This document shows, one piece after another, positions 51,759-63,516 of a DNA stretch of 64,000 nucleotides (position 1 is its first letter; every line of letters begins with the position of its first letter). Where the stretch lies: positions 1,054,001-1,118,000 of the forward strand of contig NZ_WKJI01000001.1 of NCBI RefSeq assembly GCF_009674685.1. The letters are read 5' to 3'. The notes under the pieces are model-generated. The model worked only from the letters and a program-made list of their open reading frames with translations. It ran no database searches and was not told where the DNA came from. Position numbers and translations under genes: made by a program. This DNA is from Pedobacter puniceum. GTDB taxonomy: Bacteria > Bacteroidota > Bacteroidia > Sphingobacteriales > Sphingobacteriaceae.

Positions 51759-52253
51759 CTAGATTAAAGTTAAGCTAGCACAAAACACATTAGTTTTATC
51801 TTCTTGATTATAATGATAGGTAAATTCTTCTGAGGCTCTTATGACGATTTCAAAACCAAAATGCTCTGGTATTAAATTGATGTTTTCTTGCTGTTTATCT
51901 TCTCTCAATATGAACTGAAAACTATCTTTATCAAGCTCCACAAAGGCATAATTTTGAAGAATATCATGGGAAAGAATTAAATCTCCAACTTTAAATTTTG
52001 GGGCTTTATCTATCTTTTTTAAGCGCAAGAGGGGTTTGTCTATCTCTGCTTGTATGATATTCACCTCCTCTGCAACATGCTTAATCGCGTTTGTGCAGTA
52101 CTCAATTAAAATAAGTTTAATATTAGATAAAAGTTTAGCATCAGGCTGAATTTGCTGAGTAAGCAACTCAACAAATGCCTTTATAAAGCTATTGATATCC
52201 TCTGGTTTTTGAGGAGCTTCTGCTTGAATAATTATGGGTAAAGCTAAACTCAT
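51759..52253 (-). CDS. RsbW-like HATPase-fold protein with degenerate ATP site
   Basis: The 164-residue protein has a recognisable N-box, ILIEYCTNAIKHV (E51, N55, H59), as in anti-sigma kinases of the RsbW/SpoIIAB type, and a C-terminal EHFGFEIVIRASEEFTYHYN like the G2 region. I cannot find a D-x-G-x-G G1 box between them, so ATP binding may be weak or lost. It would bind the STAS protein encoded just upstream (TAATG junction). Its target is not evident; Bacteroidota generally lack sigma-B. Confidence 0.65.
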   Translation of the reverse strand: MSLALPIIIQAEAPQKPEDINSFIKAFVELLTQQIQPDAKLLSNIKLILIEYCTNAIKHVAEEVNIIQAEIDKPLLRLKKIDKAPKFKVGDLILSHDILQNYAFVELDKDSFQFILREDKQQENINLIPEHFGFEIVIRASEEFTYHYNQEDKTNVFCASLTLI

Positions 52254-52588
52254 TAAAAAATATTTGAAGCTTCATTAATATCCTTTTTAATTTCGAAAAC
52301 CTTATCTAAACGGGTTAATTCGAATAAATTTTTTATATCGGCATTTAATTCTACCAAAACCAATTTACCTTGAAGCGGGATAAGATACTTTAATACGGCA
52401 ACCACTGCTCCTAAAAAAGAACTATCTAAATAATCTACCTGCTTAAAAGAGATGATTAATTGATGATGCCCCTTTTCAATCTCCTGAAAAACAAGCTCTT
52501 TAAATTGGTCTGATTTTGAGAAGTTTGCCTCAGCTTCTTCTATGTTTATGATAAGCGCTTTGTCAGTTTTTACTGTACTAATTTTCAT
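52253..52588 (-). CDS. STAS-domain anti-sigma factor antagonist
   Basis: The 111-residue STAS protein has the core ALIINIEEA, HHQLIISFKQVDYLDSSFLG and LVLVELNADIKNLFELTRLD. The conserved DSS of SpoIIAA-like proteins is D55-S56-S57, with S57 the likely phosphorylation site. It would switch partner with the RsbW-like protein according to phosphorylation. It lies 12 bases after the phosphatase gene and shares a base with the next start. Confidence 0.85.
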   Translation of the reverse strand: MKISTVKTDKALIINIEEAEANFSKSDQFKELVFQEIEKGHHQLIISFKQVDYLDSSFLGAVVAVLKYLIPLQGKLVLVELNADIKNLFELTRLDKVFEIKKDINEASNIF

Positions 52589-52600
52589 AGCTTTAAATTA

Positions 52601-53725
52601 TTATTTTCTTTTGATGATGATAAAACTACAATCATCTATTTGTGAAACCTCTTTGTTAAACAAAATTTCTTTGATTTCTTCTGTTGATTTTCCTGAAATT
52701 TTTAAATCGTATAATCTTTTTTTAAGCAGGTTGATATCTGATTTTTTAACTGCATTAACCTCAAAATCTATCATACCATCAGAAACTAAATAAGCTTCTT
52801 CTCCTACTTCGAAAGTGATATCCTGCTCAGAAAAAGTACTATTTTCTAAAAATCCTAATAAAATCCCGTCTGATTGATGAGATAAAAGCCCTTGGTGCTG
52901 ATGAGAAAATTTTAACAAAGGTAAATCTCCGGCTCCTGCATAGGTAATTTTAGCCTCTTCATCATCAACTAAAACCATACTTAAAGTAGAGAATATATCT
53001 TTTAAAAAGTCATCTGCATAAATAACCTTATTTATTTTATGTAAAATCTCGCTTAAACACAGGTTTCCATCAAGAACACAAATTCTAACAGCAGACCTGA
53101 TGTAACTTAGAAAGCTAAAAGAAAAAAACCAAGCTCCCCATTTTTTACCCATCACGTCTCCTAAAACCATTATTGTATAGCGCTCGTTAATTTTAATAAA
53201 ATCTATAAAATCTCCTCCTGGATGGTTTTGATAAGATTGGTTGAAATAGTGTATTTCAAAGTGTTTTAACAAAGGTGCTTTTGGAGGTATATTACTTAAA
53301 TTAAGCTTTTTAGCAATATTTTTTATTTCCGATAATGATTTCTGGTACTGCTCATGTACCGTATTCATCAAGTTATTAATTTTTGCTAATAACTGGCTCG
53401 GAGGTATATTTTTAGGGATATAATCTAAGGCTTGTAAGTCTAAACCTTTTTGTACCAAATCTTCTTGGTTAAAAGAAGTTAAAAACAAAAAGGGAACATT
53501 TTTTAAAGCATCGTTTTTTAAAAGTTTTTCTCTAAAAACAAAGCCATTAGCCTCAGGCATTTCATAATCAGAAATGATTAAATCTGGAATTTGATTTTTC
53601 AAAACAAGCTCTGCCTCTTGTACAGAAGTAACAGAAATACACTGATAACCATCAGATTTCAGCAATCTTTCCATGATTTTCAGTTGTAAAACTTCGTCGT
53701 CTACTAAGAGTATTTTATTGTTCAA
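52601..53725 (-). CDS. Receiver-PP2C (SpoIIE/RsbU-type) serine phosphatase
   Basis: The 374-residue protein has a receiver domain (phospho-Asp D53 in LIISDYEMPEANG, Thr in FLTSF, Lys in YIPKN), a helical linker (about 120-150) and a SpoIIE-type PP2C domain with acidic metal ligands in GGDFIDF, VLGDVMGKKWGA, AGAGDLPLL, VSDGMIDF and SQIDDCSF. It should dephosphorylate the STAS protein when its receiver is phosphorylated. The start is TTG at 53725 because no ATG fits the conserved ILLVDDE N-terminus. Confidence 0.88.
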   Translation of the reverse strand: MNNKILLVDDEVLQLKIMERLLKSDGYQCISVTSVQEAELVLKNQIPDLIISDYEMPEANGFVFREKLLKNDALKNVPFLFLTSFNQEDLVQKGLDLQALDYIPKNIPPSQLLAKINNLMNTVHEQYQKSLSEIKNIAKKLNLSNIPPKAPLLKHFEIHYFNQSYQNHPGGDFIDFIKINERYTIMVLGDVMGKKWGAWFFSFSFLSYIRSAVRICVLDGNLCLSEILHKINKVIYADDFLKDIFSTLSMVLVDDEEAKITYAGAGDLPLLKFSHQHQGLLSHQSDGILLGFLENSTFSEQDITFEVGEEAYLVSDGMIDFEVNAVKKSDINLLKKRLYDLKISGKSTEEIKEILFNKEVSQIDDCSFIIIKRK

Positions 53726-53734
53726 GCTGCTTTG

Positions 53735-54271
53735 TTATTTATTAAATTTAATAAAAGATTTAATGACGATATAAACTCCGGTAGCAATAATTAAAAGCGA
53801 AATTAAATCCATCAATGTAACACCATCATCGGGATTAAACCAAAAAATGGTAAACATCTCAAAAGAATGTGGCGTAGGCAAAATAATCATGGCAAAACCC
53901 AATGTAATCATTAAAAAGCCTATCAATGTTTTGACTATCCTTAGTAAGCCTACTTCTATTTTAATTTTACTGGCCTGCTTAGAATCTATATGATGGTTGT
54001 TTAATAAAATCTCTAACTGATTTAGCTTTTCAAGATTGTCAAGATTTTTCATAGAAACATCCTTGATCTCGCTGATAGCATTTTTCTGAGCTATCTTTTT
54101 ATCCACAACTCGATTAAATTTCTGCTGCATCTTTTTGATGCTTTCTGTATCTAACTCGTTTTTTTCAAGCAATAAAATCAATTCATCTAACTTTGTTTCC
54201 AAACTTAAATCTTTATTTTCAAGGTCTTTAAAGGCCTTAAATTGCTCGGATATGTTTTTTTCGTCAGACAA
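53735..54271 (-). CDS. Coiled-coil protein with two membrane helices
   Basis: The 178-residue protein starts with a charged coiled-coil region (about 1-105, rich in Lys, Glu and Leu), followed by two hydrophobic helices (VKTLIGFLMITLGFAMIILP and LMDLISLLIIATGVYIVIKS). It is first in the leftward unit that contains the phosphatase, STAS and RsbW-like genes, and it is ten bases upstream of the phosphatase start. It could anchor the switch at the membrane. Family not recognised. Confidence 0.65.
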   Translation of the reverse strand: MSDEKNISEQFKAFKDLENKDLSLETKLDELILLLEKNELDTESIKKMQQKFNRVVDKKIAQKNAISEIKDVSMKNLDNLEKLNQLEILLNNHHIDSKQASKIKIEVGLLRIVKTLIGFLMITLGFAMIILPTPHSFEMFTIFWFNPDDGVTLMDLISLLIIATGVYIVIKSFIKFNK

Positions 54272-54316
54272 AATCTTTTATTTTGAAAGCTGTATATTTT
54301 TTGTTCTCTTTAACCA

Positions 54317-55237
54317 ATGAGTTTAGTCTCCATCATCACTGTAAACTATAATCAGCCACAAGCTACTATAGATTTTCTAAAATCAGTTAAGGCACATTAT
54401 TCAACTGCTAATTTAGAAGTTATTTTGATAGATAACGGCAGTGATGAAAATCATCATGAAACATTTCTTAAACATTACCCAGAAATAGTTTTTATACGCT
54501 CAGAAAAAAACCTTGGTTTTGCAGGTGGTAACAATTTAGGTTTACAAGTTGCCAAAGGAGATTATCTCTTTCTTTTAAACAACGATACAGAAATAATCCC
54601 GGGTTGCATAGAAACCATGATTTCTGAATTGGAACAAAATCCAGAAATTGGCTTACTTTCTCCATTAATTCTTTACCATGAAGATAAAAGCCTGATACAA
54701 TATGCAGGTTTCACTCCTCTGAACTATTTAACTGCCAGAAACGATTGTATTGGCCAGTTTGAAACTAATAATGGGCAATACCTAGAAATGAGTAACGAAA
54801 CTGGTTTTTGCCACGGTGCCGCTGTAATGTGCCGTAAAACCGATTTACAAAAAGCTGGGCAAATGGATGAAAATTATTTCTTGTATTATGAAGAATTAGA
54901 TTGGTGCGAGAAGTTTAAAAGAATGGACAAAAAAATATGGTTTACCGGAAAAACACATATTTACCATAAAGAATCGGTAAGTGTTGGCAAAGAGAGCGCA
55001 TTAAAAACCTATTTCTCTGTAAGAAATAGGATGCTTTTCATCAGAAAAAATACTAGCTCTTTAAACACTTTTGCTTTTAGTATTTATTATTGTAGCATTG
55101 CCTGCCCTAGAATGATGCTTCAATACCTTTTAAAAGGCAGAAAAGATTTAATAAAATGGGTTTTAAAAGGTGTTTTATGGAATTTTTCTAATTCAATTGA
55201 CAGTAAGAACTTGGGCTTTAAAATCAAAAATTCATGA
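54317..55237 (+). CDS. Family 2 glycosyltransferase (rhamnosyltransferase-like)
   Basis: The 306-residue GT-A enzyme opens VSIITVNYNQPQATIDFLKS and contains RSEKNLGFAGGNNLGLQVAK, FLLNNDTEIIPG (metal-binding region), GFCHGAAVMCRK and YYEELDWCEKFKRM. These are typical of dTDP-rhamnosyl or related transferases. No membrane helix is needed for its fold. The stop overlaps the next ATG by four bases. Confidence 0.88.
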   Translation: MSLVSIITVNYNQPQATIDFLKSVKAHYSTANLEVILIDNGSDENHHETFLKHYPEIVFIRSEKNLGFAGGNNLGLQVAKGDYLFLLNNDTEIIPGCIETMISELEQNPEIGLLSPLILYHEDKSLIQYAGFTPLNYLTARNDCIGQFETNNGQYLEMSNETGFCHGAAVMCRKTDLQKAGQMDENYFLYYEELDWCEKFKRMDKKIWFTGKTHIYHKESVSVGKESALKTYFSVRNRMLFIRKNTSSLNTFAFSIYYCSIACPRMMLQYLLKGRKDLIKWVLKGVLWNFSNSIDSKNLGFKIKNS

Positions 55238-56415
55238 TAGCTTTTTTCTGGTTTTCTTTATTTATAGTGTTTTACGCTTTTCTAGGCTACGGAATTTTAC
55301 TTTTTATATTGATAAATCTTAAAAGACTTTTTAAACCTAAAAAGGATATCAAAAACCTGGTGGATAACCATTTACCAAGTACAACTTTATTAATAGCTGC
55401 TTTTAATGAGGAAGATTTTATAGAAGAAAAAATTCAGAACTGTTTGGCTATAGACTATCCAAAAGATAAGTTTCAGATTTTGTTTATCACAGATGGCTCA
55501 TCAGACCAGACACCGCAAATTATTAGCCAATATAAAGATATAGAACTGCTTCATCAGGATAACAGAGCAGGTAAAATGGCTGCTATTAAAAGAGCTATGC
55601 CAAATATTAAAGGCGAAATTACCGTTTTCACAGATGCTAATACTTTCTTAAATCCCGAGGCTATAAAAGAGCTTGTAAAGCATTATCAAATAGCTAAAGT
55701 TGGTGCTGTTGCAGGCGAAAAGCGTATTATGGTTGATGAAAAAGCTGATGCCAGCGCTGCCGGAGAAGGTTTTTACTGGAAATATGAATCGGCTTTAAAA
55801 AAATGGGATTACGAGCTTTATTCTAGCATTGGCGCAGCCGGAGAGCTATTCAGTATCAGAACTGCTTTATACCAACCTGTAGAAAGCGATACCATTATAG
55901 ACGACCATATGATAGCCATGCGCATTGCAGAGCAAGGTTATATTATTGCTTATGAGCCAAAGGCTTATGCAATTGAAACGGCATCAGAAAACTCAGCAGA
56001 AGAACTTAAAAGAAAAATTAGAATTGTAGCTGGCGGAATTCAATCTATTTTTAGGTTAAAAAAGGCTGCTAATCCTTTTAATAATCCTATTCTAACTTTT
56101 CAATACATTAGTCATAAAGTATTAAGATGGGCAGTTACACCAGCTTTAATGTTGGTAGCTTTTATTTTAAACTGTTTAATTGTTTACCAATATCCAGATT
56201 TGCTTTTATACCAAGTAATTTTGCTTATACAAGTGCTTTTCTATACAGCATCAGCTTTGGGTTGGTTTTTAGAACAGAAAAAACTAAAAATCAAGCTGTT
56301 TTTTATTCCTTATTATTTCTGTTTAATGAACTATGCAGCCTTAGCAGGCACTATCAGATATTTTAAAGGCCAACAATCTGCTGCATGGGAAAAATCTAAA
56401 AGAAAAGTAGCTTAA
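55234..56415 (+). CDS. Membrane-bound processive-type family 2 glycosyltransferase
   Basis: The 393-residue protein has an N-terminal membrane helix, a GT2 domain with TLLIAAFNEEDFIEEKIQNC, FITDGSSDQTP, VFTDANTFLNPEAIK and TIIDDHMIAMRI. A C-terminal set of about four helices starts at ISHKVLRWAVTPALML. The arrangement matches cellulose/hyaluronan-synthase-like GT2 enzymes. It closes the exopolysaccharide locus and is convergent with the thiamine operon. Confidence 0.85.
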   Translation: MIAFFWFSLFIVFYAFLGYGILLFILINLKRLFKPKKDIKNLVDNHLPSTTLLIAAFNEEDFIEEKIQNCLAIDYPKDKFQILFITDGSSDQTPQIISQYKDIELLHQDNRAGKMAAIKRAMPNIKGEITVFTDANTFLNPEAIKELVKHYQIAKVGAVAGEKRIMVDEKADASAAGEGFYWKYESALKKWDYELYSSIGAAGELFSIRTALYQPVESDTIIDDHMIAMRIAEQGYIIAYEPKAYAIETASENSAEELKRKIRIVAGGIQSIFRLKKAANPFNNPILTFQYISHKVLRWAVTPALMLVAFILNCLIVYQYPDLLLYQVILLIQVLFYTASALGWFLEQKKLKIKLFFIPYYFCLMNYAALAGTIRYFKGQQSAAWEKSKRKVA

Positions 56416-57452
56416 CACTCTTCTATACCGTTTTTTACGCTATATACTTCCTTATCAGGATATTGGTCTTTAATAAGTTTTACTGCTATTTTACTTTTAT
56501 TACCATAATTACAGCAGCAAACAATTTTATCCTCTCCTGCTAATACATGCAATTGCTGAGGTAAAAGATTTAAAGGGATATTGGTACCTCCTTTATTAAA
56601 ATCTTCAAACTCCCACTCTTCTCTTACATCTAACAAATAATAAGCTCCTAGTTGTTCTAAATCGTCAAATTCTATTTCTGTGGCCACGTTTTTATCAGCT
56701 TTTAATGGTTTTTCTTCTATTTTTAGTTTGGGTTGTGTAAGTTGATAAATCTTAAAATCATTCTCTAAAGTATCATAAACCAACAATTTACCCAATAAAG
56801 TTTCACCAATATCGCAAATAAACTTGATAGCTTCATTAGCCATTATCAAACCAATTAAACCCGGTAGCACTCCTAAAACACCAATTTCTGCACAATTGGG
56901 TACTGTACTTTCATCTGGAGCTTCTGGGTAAACATCACGATAAGTATTTGCCCTTTCGGGATGAAAAATAGCAACCTGACCTTCAAATTTAAAAATAGAA
57001 CCAAATACCCACGGTTTATTTAAGGCAACACAAACATCATTAACCAAATACCGAGTTTTAAAATTGTCAGAACCGTCAATTATTAAATCATAGTTTTGGA
57101 TAATTTCTGAAGCATTTTCATCACTTAACTTAAAGGAATAAGCATCAGTTTTAACTAAAGGATTTAACAAAGACAATTTTTCTTGGGCAACTAAAGCTTT
57201 GTTTTTACCTATATCTAAATGGTTATATAAAATTTGACGATGAAGGTTACTTTCATCAACCACATCATGGTCAATAATGCCTATATGCCCTACTCCTGCT
57301 GCAGCCAGATATTGCAAAACCGGGCAACCCAAACCTCCAGCACCAATCATTAAAACTTTGGCATTTTTAAGTTTATTCTGGCCAGATAAACCTAGCTCAG
57401 GTAAAATGAGTTGCCTGTTATATCTTATCTTTTCTGCCTCGTTTAAGTTCAT
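56412..57452 (-). CDS. thiF: ThiF/MoeB-type adenylyltransferase with C-terminal rhodanese domain
   Basis: The 346-residue protein adenylates the C-terminal glycine of a ubiquitin-like sulfur carrier, here presumably ThiS. It has the nucleotide motif MIGAGGLGCPVLQYLAAAGV, DESNLHRQILY and the DGSDNFKTRYLVND loop. The last about 90 residues are rhodanese-like with a Cys-rich loop CCCNYGNKSKIA, so sulfur could be passed within one protein. It is the last gene of the operon, 26 bases after thiH. Confidence 0.88.
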   Translation of the reverse strand: MNLNEAEKIRYNRQLILPELGLSGQNKLKNAKVLMIGAGGLGCPVLQYLAAAGVGHIGIIDHDVVDESNLHRQILYNHLDIGKNKALVAQEKLSLLNPLVKTDAYSFKLSDENASEIIQNYDLIIDGSDNFKTRYLVNDVCVALNKPWVFGSIFKFEGQVAIFHPERANTYRDVYPEAPDESTVPNCAEIGVLGVLPGLIGLIMANEAIKFICDIGETLLGKLLVYDTLENDFKIYQLTQPKLKIEEKPLKADKNVATEIEFDDLEQLGAYYLLDVREEWEFEDFNKGGTNIPLNLLPQQLHVLAGEDKIVCCCNYGNKSKIAVKLIKDQYPDKEVYSVKNGIEEC

Positions 57453-57478
57453 CTTATCATATTTAAAAGCTCAGCAAT

Positions 57479-58588
57479 TTACAAAACTTGATCCCAATCT
57501 TTCCAAACAACCTCATATCCGCTGTTTTTTATCATTTGGGCAATTTCTTGTGGACTGCGTTCATCGCTAATTTCAAACTGTTCTAAAGATTCTGGCTCTA
57601 CGGTATAGCCTCCTGGGTTGGTTTTACTTCCGGCACTTATAGAGGTAATTCCCATTTTAATGATATGATTTCTAAAAGAAGCTGATTCTCTGGTAGATAA
57701 AGACAATTCTACCTCTTCATCAAAAATCCTATAAGCGCAAATTAATTGTGCCAATTCTCTATCATTCATGGCTACTTTCGGTTCTAAACCACCACTAAAA
57801 GGTCTTAATCGCGGAAACGATAAGCTGTACTTTGTTTGCCAATAGGTTTTTTCTAGATATTGCAAATGTAAGGCTGTAAAAAAGCAATCTGTTCTCCAAT
57901 CTTCCAAACCAATTAAAACACCTAAACCCATTTTATGGATTCCGGCCCTCCCCAACCTATCAGGCGTTGCTAAACGGTATTCAAAATTTGATTTTTTCCC
58001 TTTCGGGTGATGTTTTTTATAATCTTCCTGATGATAAGTTTCTTGATAAACCAAAACAGTATTTAAACCTAGCGGGATTAAAGCTTCATAATCTTCTTGG
58101 TCTAAAGGCTGTACTTCCATAGATATATGTGAGAAATGAGGTCTAATCAAATCCAAAACCTTTTTAAAATAATCTACATGTACCGTTTGGTTGGCTTCGC
58201 CTGTAACTAGTAAAACATGGTCATACCCCATATTTTTGATTACACTTACCTCCTGCATAATCTCTAAGGGGCTTAGCGTTTTCCTTTTGATTTTATTATC
58301 GAGGCTAAAACCGCAATAAGTGCAAATGTTATGACACTCGTTAGATAAATAAAGTGGGATATACATTTGCAAAGTCTTACCAAAACGCTTTTGCGTAAGC
58401 TGATGACTTAATTGTGCCATAGGCTCTAAATAAGCTGATGCTGCTGGCGAAACCAAGGCTTTAAAATCTTCTAAACCTCTTTTTGGGTTGTGTAAGGCCT
58501 CTTCAACATCAATATGGTTTTTATTGTAGATAGATGCTTTAACATCATCCCAATGGTATTGCTTAAATATTTCTAAAAACTCAGACAT
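57479..58588 (-). CDS. thiH: 2-iminoacetate synthase ThiH (radical SAM)
   Basis: ThiH cleaves tyrosine to dehydroglycine for the thiazole ring. The 369-residue protein has the radical-SAM cluster motif C-x3-C-x2-C in [12 protein letters not shown], followed by typical ThiH segments ([33 protein letters not shown]). The presence of ThiH and not ThiO means the pathway is oxygen-independent at this step. Its start overlaps the thiG stop by eight bases. Confidence 0.95.
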   Translation of the reverse strand: MSEFLEIFKQYHWDDVKASIYNKNHIDVEEALHNPKRGLEDFKALVSPAASAYLEPMAQLSHQLTQKRFGKTLQMYIPLYLSNECHNICTYCGFSLDNKIKRKTLSPLEIMQEVSVIKNMGYDHVLLVTGEANQTVHVDYFKKVLDLIRPHFSHISMEVQPLDQEDYEALIPLGLNTVLVYQETYHQEDYKKHHPKGKKSNFEYRLATPDRLGRAGIHKMGLGVLIGLEDWRTDCFFTALHLQYLEKTYWQTKYSLSFPRLRPFSGGLEPKVAMNDRELAQLICAYRIFDEEVELSLSTRESASFRNHIIKMGITSISAGSKTNPGGYTVEPESLEQFEISDERSPQEIAQMIKNSGYEVVWKDWDQVL

Positions 58589-59345
58589 CTAAAAAAGAAG
58601 TTAATGGACTACTTGCAACTGCATGGTTTACTGTTTTTGCTAATTTGGCTTCGTAGGCCTTTCTACCCGCTTCAACGGCCATTTTAAAGGCTATAGCCAT
58701 CTCTACAGGATTACCTGCAACAGCAATAGCTGTATTTACCAAAACAGCATCGGCACCTATTTCCATGGCTTTTGCTGCATCTGATGGCGCTCCAATGCCA
58801 GCATCAATAACTACAGGGACTTTACTTTGCGAGATGATAATCTCAAGAAAATCAATTGTTTTTAGGCCTTTATTACTACCAATTGGCGAGCCTAAAGGCA
58901 TTACTGCTGCTGTACCTGCATCTTCTAAACGCTTACACAACACTGGGTCGGCATGTATGTAAGGTAAAACTATAAAGCCCAATTTTGCCAGTTCTTCAGT
59001 AGCCAATAAAGTTTCTATCGGGTCTGGCATTAGATATTTCGGATCAGGATGTATTTCTAATTTAACCCAATTGGTTTCTAATGCTTCACGAGCCAGTTGT
59101 GCGGCATAAACCGCTTCTTTAGCATTTCTAACACCCGATGTATTGGGTAATAAATTTAAGTGTGGATGATTTAAATGCTGAAGAATATCATCTTCTTTGT
59201 ACTGTAAATCAACTCGTTTTAAGGCTACCGTTACCAATTCTGACTCGGATGCTAATAAAGCTTCTTCCATCAATTTGGCAGAGCCAAATTTACCAGTACC
59301 TGTAAATAAACGTGATTTAAAGGTTTTATCTGCTATTTTTAACAT
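58581..59345 (-). CDS. thiG: Thiazole synthase ThiG
   Basis: ThiG joins deoxyxylulose phosphate, dehydroglycine and ThiS-bound sulfur to make the thiazole phosphate. The 254-residue TIM barrel shows [45 protein letters not shown] and [20 protein letters not shown], all ThiG hallmarks. Length and start are normal. Confidence 0.96.
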   Translation of the reverse strand: MLKIADKTFKSRLFTGTGKFGSAKLMEEALLASESELVTVALKRVDLQYKEDDILQHLNHPHLNLLPNTSGVRNAKEAVYAAQLAREALETNWVKLEIHPDPKYLMPDPIETLLATEELAKLGFIVLPYIHADPVLCKRLEDAGTAAVMPLGSPIGSNKGLKTIDFLEIIISQSKVPVVIDAGIGAPSDAAKAMEIGADAVLVNTAIAVAGNPVEMAIAFKMAVEAGRKAYEAKLAKTVNHAVASSPLTSFLDV

Positions 59346-59359
59346 AGATGTTTTTTATT

Positions 59360-59989
59360 TTATTCTGCTTCTAATAAGCTATGTATTTCACTAATTAATT
59401 GATGTTTATTATTGGCATTGGTTAACTCGCCAGATAGCGCAACCCCATATACACCTTTGCGTTTCAACTCAGGGATATCAGTTTTAACAATACCTCCAAT
59501 GGCAATAATTGGTGTTTTATAACCATATTCTTTCATCTTTTGTATCATGTGGCGGTAGCCTTGTGCACCTAAAATCGGACTTAAGTTTTCTTTAGTTTTG
59601 GTAAATCTGTAAGGACCTAAACCTATATAGTCTGCACCATCCGTAACACGTTTTTCAACATCAGCAAAAGTATTAGCTGTACCACCAATAATCATTTGAT
59701 GACCTACTATTGCTCTGGCTTCTTTGATAGGCATATCATTTAAACCTAAATGTAAACCAAAAGACTGTACTTCCTTGGCTACCAATGGATAATCATTGAT
59801 AATTAACTTTGCTTCATACGCATTACAAAGTGATTTAGCCTCTTTTGCAGTAGCTAAAACCAGAGCTTCATCAAACTTTTTCATACGTAGTTGAATCCAT
59901 TTAGCACCAGCTTTTAATACGCTTTCTATAGCTATTAAATGTGCTTCAGAAGTTTCTCCTTGCGAGATATAGTGTAGTTTCGAAATCAT
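59360..59989 (-). CDS. thiE: Thiamine phosphate synthase ThiE
   Basis: ThiE couples the pyrimidine diphosphate with the thiazole phosphate. The 209-residue TIM barrel has WIQLRMK, IINDYPLVAKE, GLHLGLNDMP, YIGLGPYRFTKTK (phosphate site) and IAIGGI. These residues indicate an active synthase, in contrast to the second family member upstream. The start overlaps the thiD stop by four bases. Confidence 0.92.
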   Translation of the reverse strand: MISKLHYISQGETSEAHLIAIESVLKAGAKWIQLRMKKFDEALVLATAKEAKSLCNAYEAKLIINDYPLVAKEVQSFGLHLGLNDMPIKEARAIVGHQMIIGGTANTFADVEKRVTDGADYIGLGPYRFTKTKENLSPILGAQGYRHMIQKMKEYGYKTPIIAIGGIVKTDIPELKRKGVYGVALSGELTNANNKHQLISEIHSLLEAE

Positions 59990-60741
59990 AAATGATGGTA
60001 TCCTAAAAGTCCTTTTTCACTATTTAAAAATTGTTCTGTATAGGTTTTGGCCAACTCGCAGGATTCAGTCAAACAAAAACCTAAGGCAAAATATGAAGTA
60101 ATTGCGGCAGACAGCACACAGCCAGAACCATGTTTAGGGTAAACTAAAGTTTCTGATGGCATAAAGCGCTTAACTTCTTGATTTGTAAAGAGTAAATCAA
60201 CTCCTAAATGTTCAGCATGATGTCCGCCTTTCAATAAAATATTTCCGTATCCGGCCCATTCTTTTGTTGCTTCTAACACATCTCTACTTTGTGATAGTGT
60301 TTTCATTTCTAAGTAATTAGGCGTTATTAATTCAACTTTTGTTAAAAGTTGAAACCATAATTGTTCATCATCATAATTCATAAAATCAAAACCTGATGAA
60401 CTTTTAAGAATAGGGTCTACTATAATCTTTATATGAGGGAGTTTATCTTTCAGAAAATCAACTATTTGCAGTAATAAATCAATATCTTGTACAATACCTA
60501 TTTTACAGGCTTTGATATCATATTTAGCAACCAAAGGCTCTAACTGTTTAACAATTTGATTTTTATTAAGCCAATTGAGTTCATATACATTTGCTTCATC
60601 TTGTACAGTAAGAGCAGAACTCACCCCAAAACCATAAACCTTTAATTGCTCAAAAACTTTACAATCAGCTATTAAACCTGCTCCGGCACTAGGGTCTAAG
60701 CCTGCAATACTTAATACATATGGTCTTGTTATAGACATCAT
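59986..60741 (-). CDS. thiD: Hydroxymethylpyrimidine (phosphate) kinase ThiD
   Basis: ThiD phosphorylates HMP and HMP-phosphate for thiamine. The 251-residue ribokinase-fold protein has VLSIAGLDPSAGAGLIADCK, VDPILKSSSGFDF and the anion-hole motif KHGSGCVLSAAI. Either of two adjacent ATG codons could be the start; both overlap the preceding gene. Confidence 0.94.
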   Translation of the reverse strand: MMSITRPYVLSIAGLDPSAGAGLIADCKVFEQLKVYGFGVSSALTVQDEANVYELNWLNKNQIVKQLEPLVAKYDIKACKIGIVQDIDLLLQIVDFLKDKLPHIKIIVDPILKSSSGFDFMNYDDEQLWFQLLTKVELITPNYLEMKTLSQSRDVLEATKEWAGYGNILLKGGHHAEHLGVDLLFTNQEVKRFMPSETLVYPKHGSGCVLSAAITSYFALGFCLTESCELAKTYTEQFLNSEKGLLGYHHL

Positions 60742-61321
60742 GATTTTAATAGTTTAAATTCCTCTACAGGATTTACGCCTTGCCAAATAGCACCTAAAAC
60801 AGCAGCTCCATTAAATCTTAAAGCATTTATCTGTTTAATATTAGCTTTGTTAATGCCTCCTATAGCATAAAGCGGAATGTCAGAATTTTTAATAGCCATT
60901 TGCCATGTTTCATTCAATGTACTTTCATATCCAACTTTTGAAATACTGTTAAAAACAGGCCCAAGAAAAGCATAATCAAAATGATCTAAAGTCTGAATAT
61001 CCTTAACATCATGAATAGAAGTGCTTAAAGTAAAGCCTTCTAACTTTAAATGTGCCAGTTCTAAAGAGCTACTGTAATGCCTATCTCGCTCTTTAAAATG
61101 CAAATGTTTGATATCAAAATCTTTCACCAAATGATGAAATTGGTGTAAAGCTATTTTAGCTAAATCAGCTTTATCAAAGGCATTTAGAAAGTCTTTACAC
61201 TGCTCTAGAGTTGCTGTGGGCTTACGGTAATGAAATTTAGTTAAACCATTATTAAATAATTGTTTAACTAAATTCACTTCATCATAAACTTCAACAGGAT
61301 TAGAAATAACTACTAATTCCA

Positions 61322-61322
<1 letters not shown>
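60738..61322 (-). CDS. TenI/ThiE-like protein (possible thiazole tautomerase)
   Basis: The 194-residue TIM-barrel protein is a ThiE homologue with altered sites: FHYRKP where ThiE has QLRxK, HLHFKERDRHY, YAFLGPVFNSIS and YAIGGI. The ThiE phosphate motif T-x-T/K-K is absent. By analogy with TenI it may aromatise the ThiG product. Its position directly after thiC, separate from the proper thiE, supports a distinct role. It shares one base with the thiC stop. Confidence 0.78.
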
Positions 61323-63434
<2,112 letters not shown>

Positions 63435-63492
63435 TCCTAAAACAGTTTAAAAACACACTTTAGGAATGACCTTTATGGAAAGCCAAACGAAA

Positions 63493-63510
63493 AAAGCTAT
63501 AGAAAGCTTT
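63493..63510 (-). terminator. Short terminator-like hairpin after the TPP aptamer
   Basis: On the minus strand AAAGCT pairs with AGCTTT around TTCTAT, followed by TT. It lies between the aptamer and thiS and could be the expression platform. The stem is only six pairs, so this is tentative. Confidence 0.45.
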
Positions 63511-63516
63511 TCACTT

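Noticed and set aside
54099-54107. A third perfect DnaA box TTATCCACA
   Set aside because: It lies inside the coding region of the coiled-coil membrane protein and is isolated, so chance is the simplest explanation.
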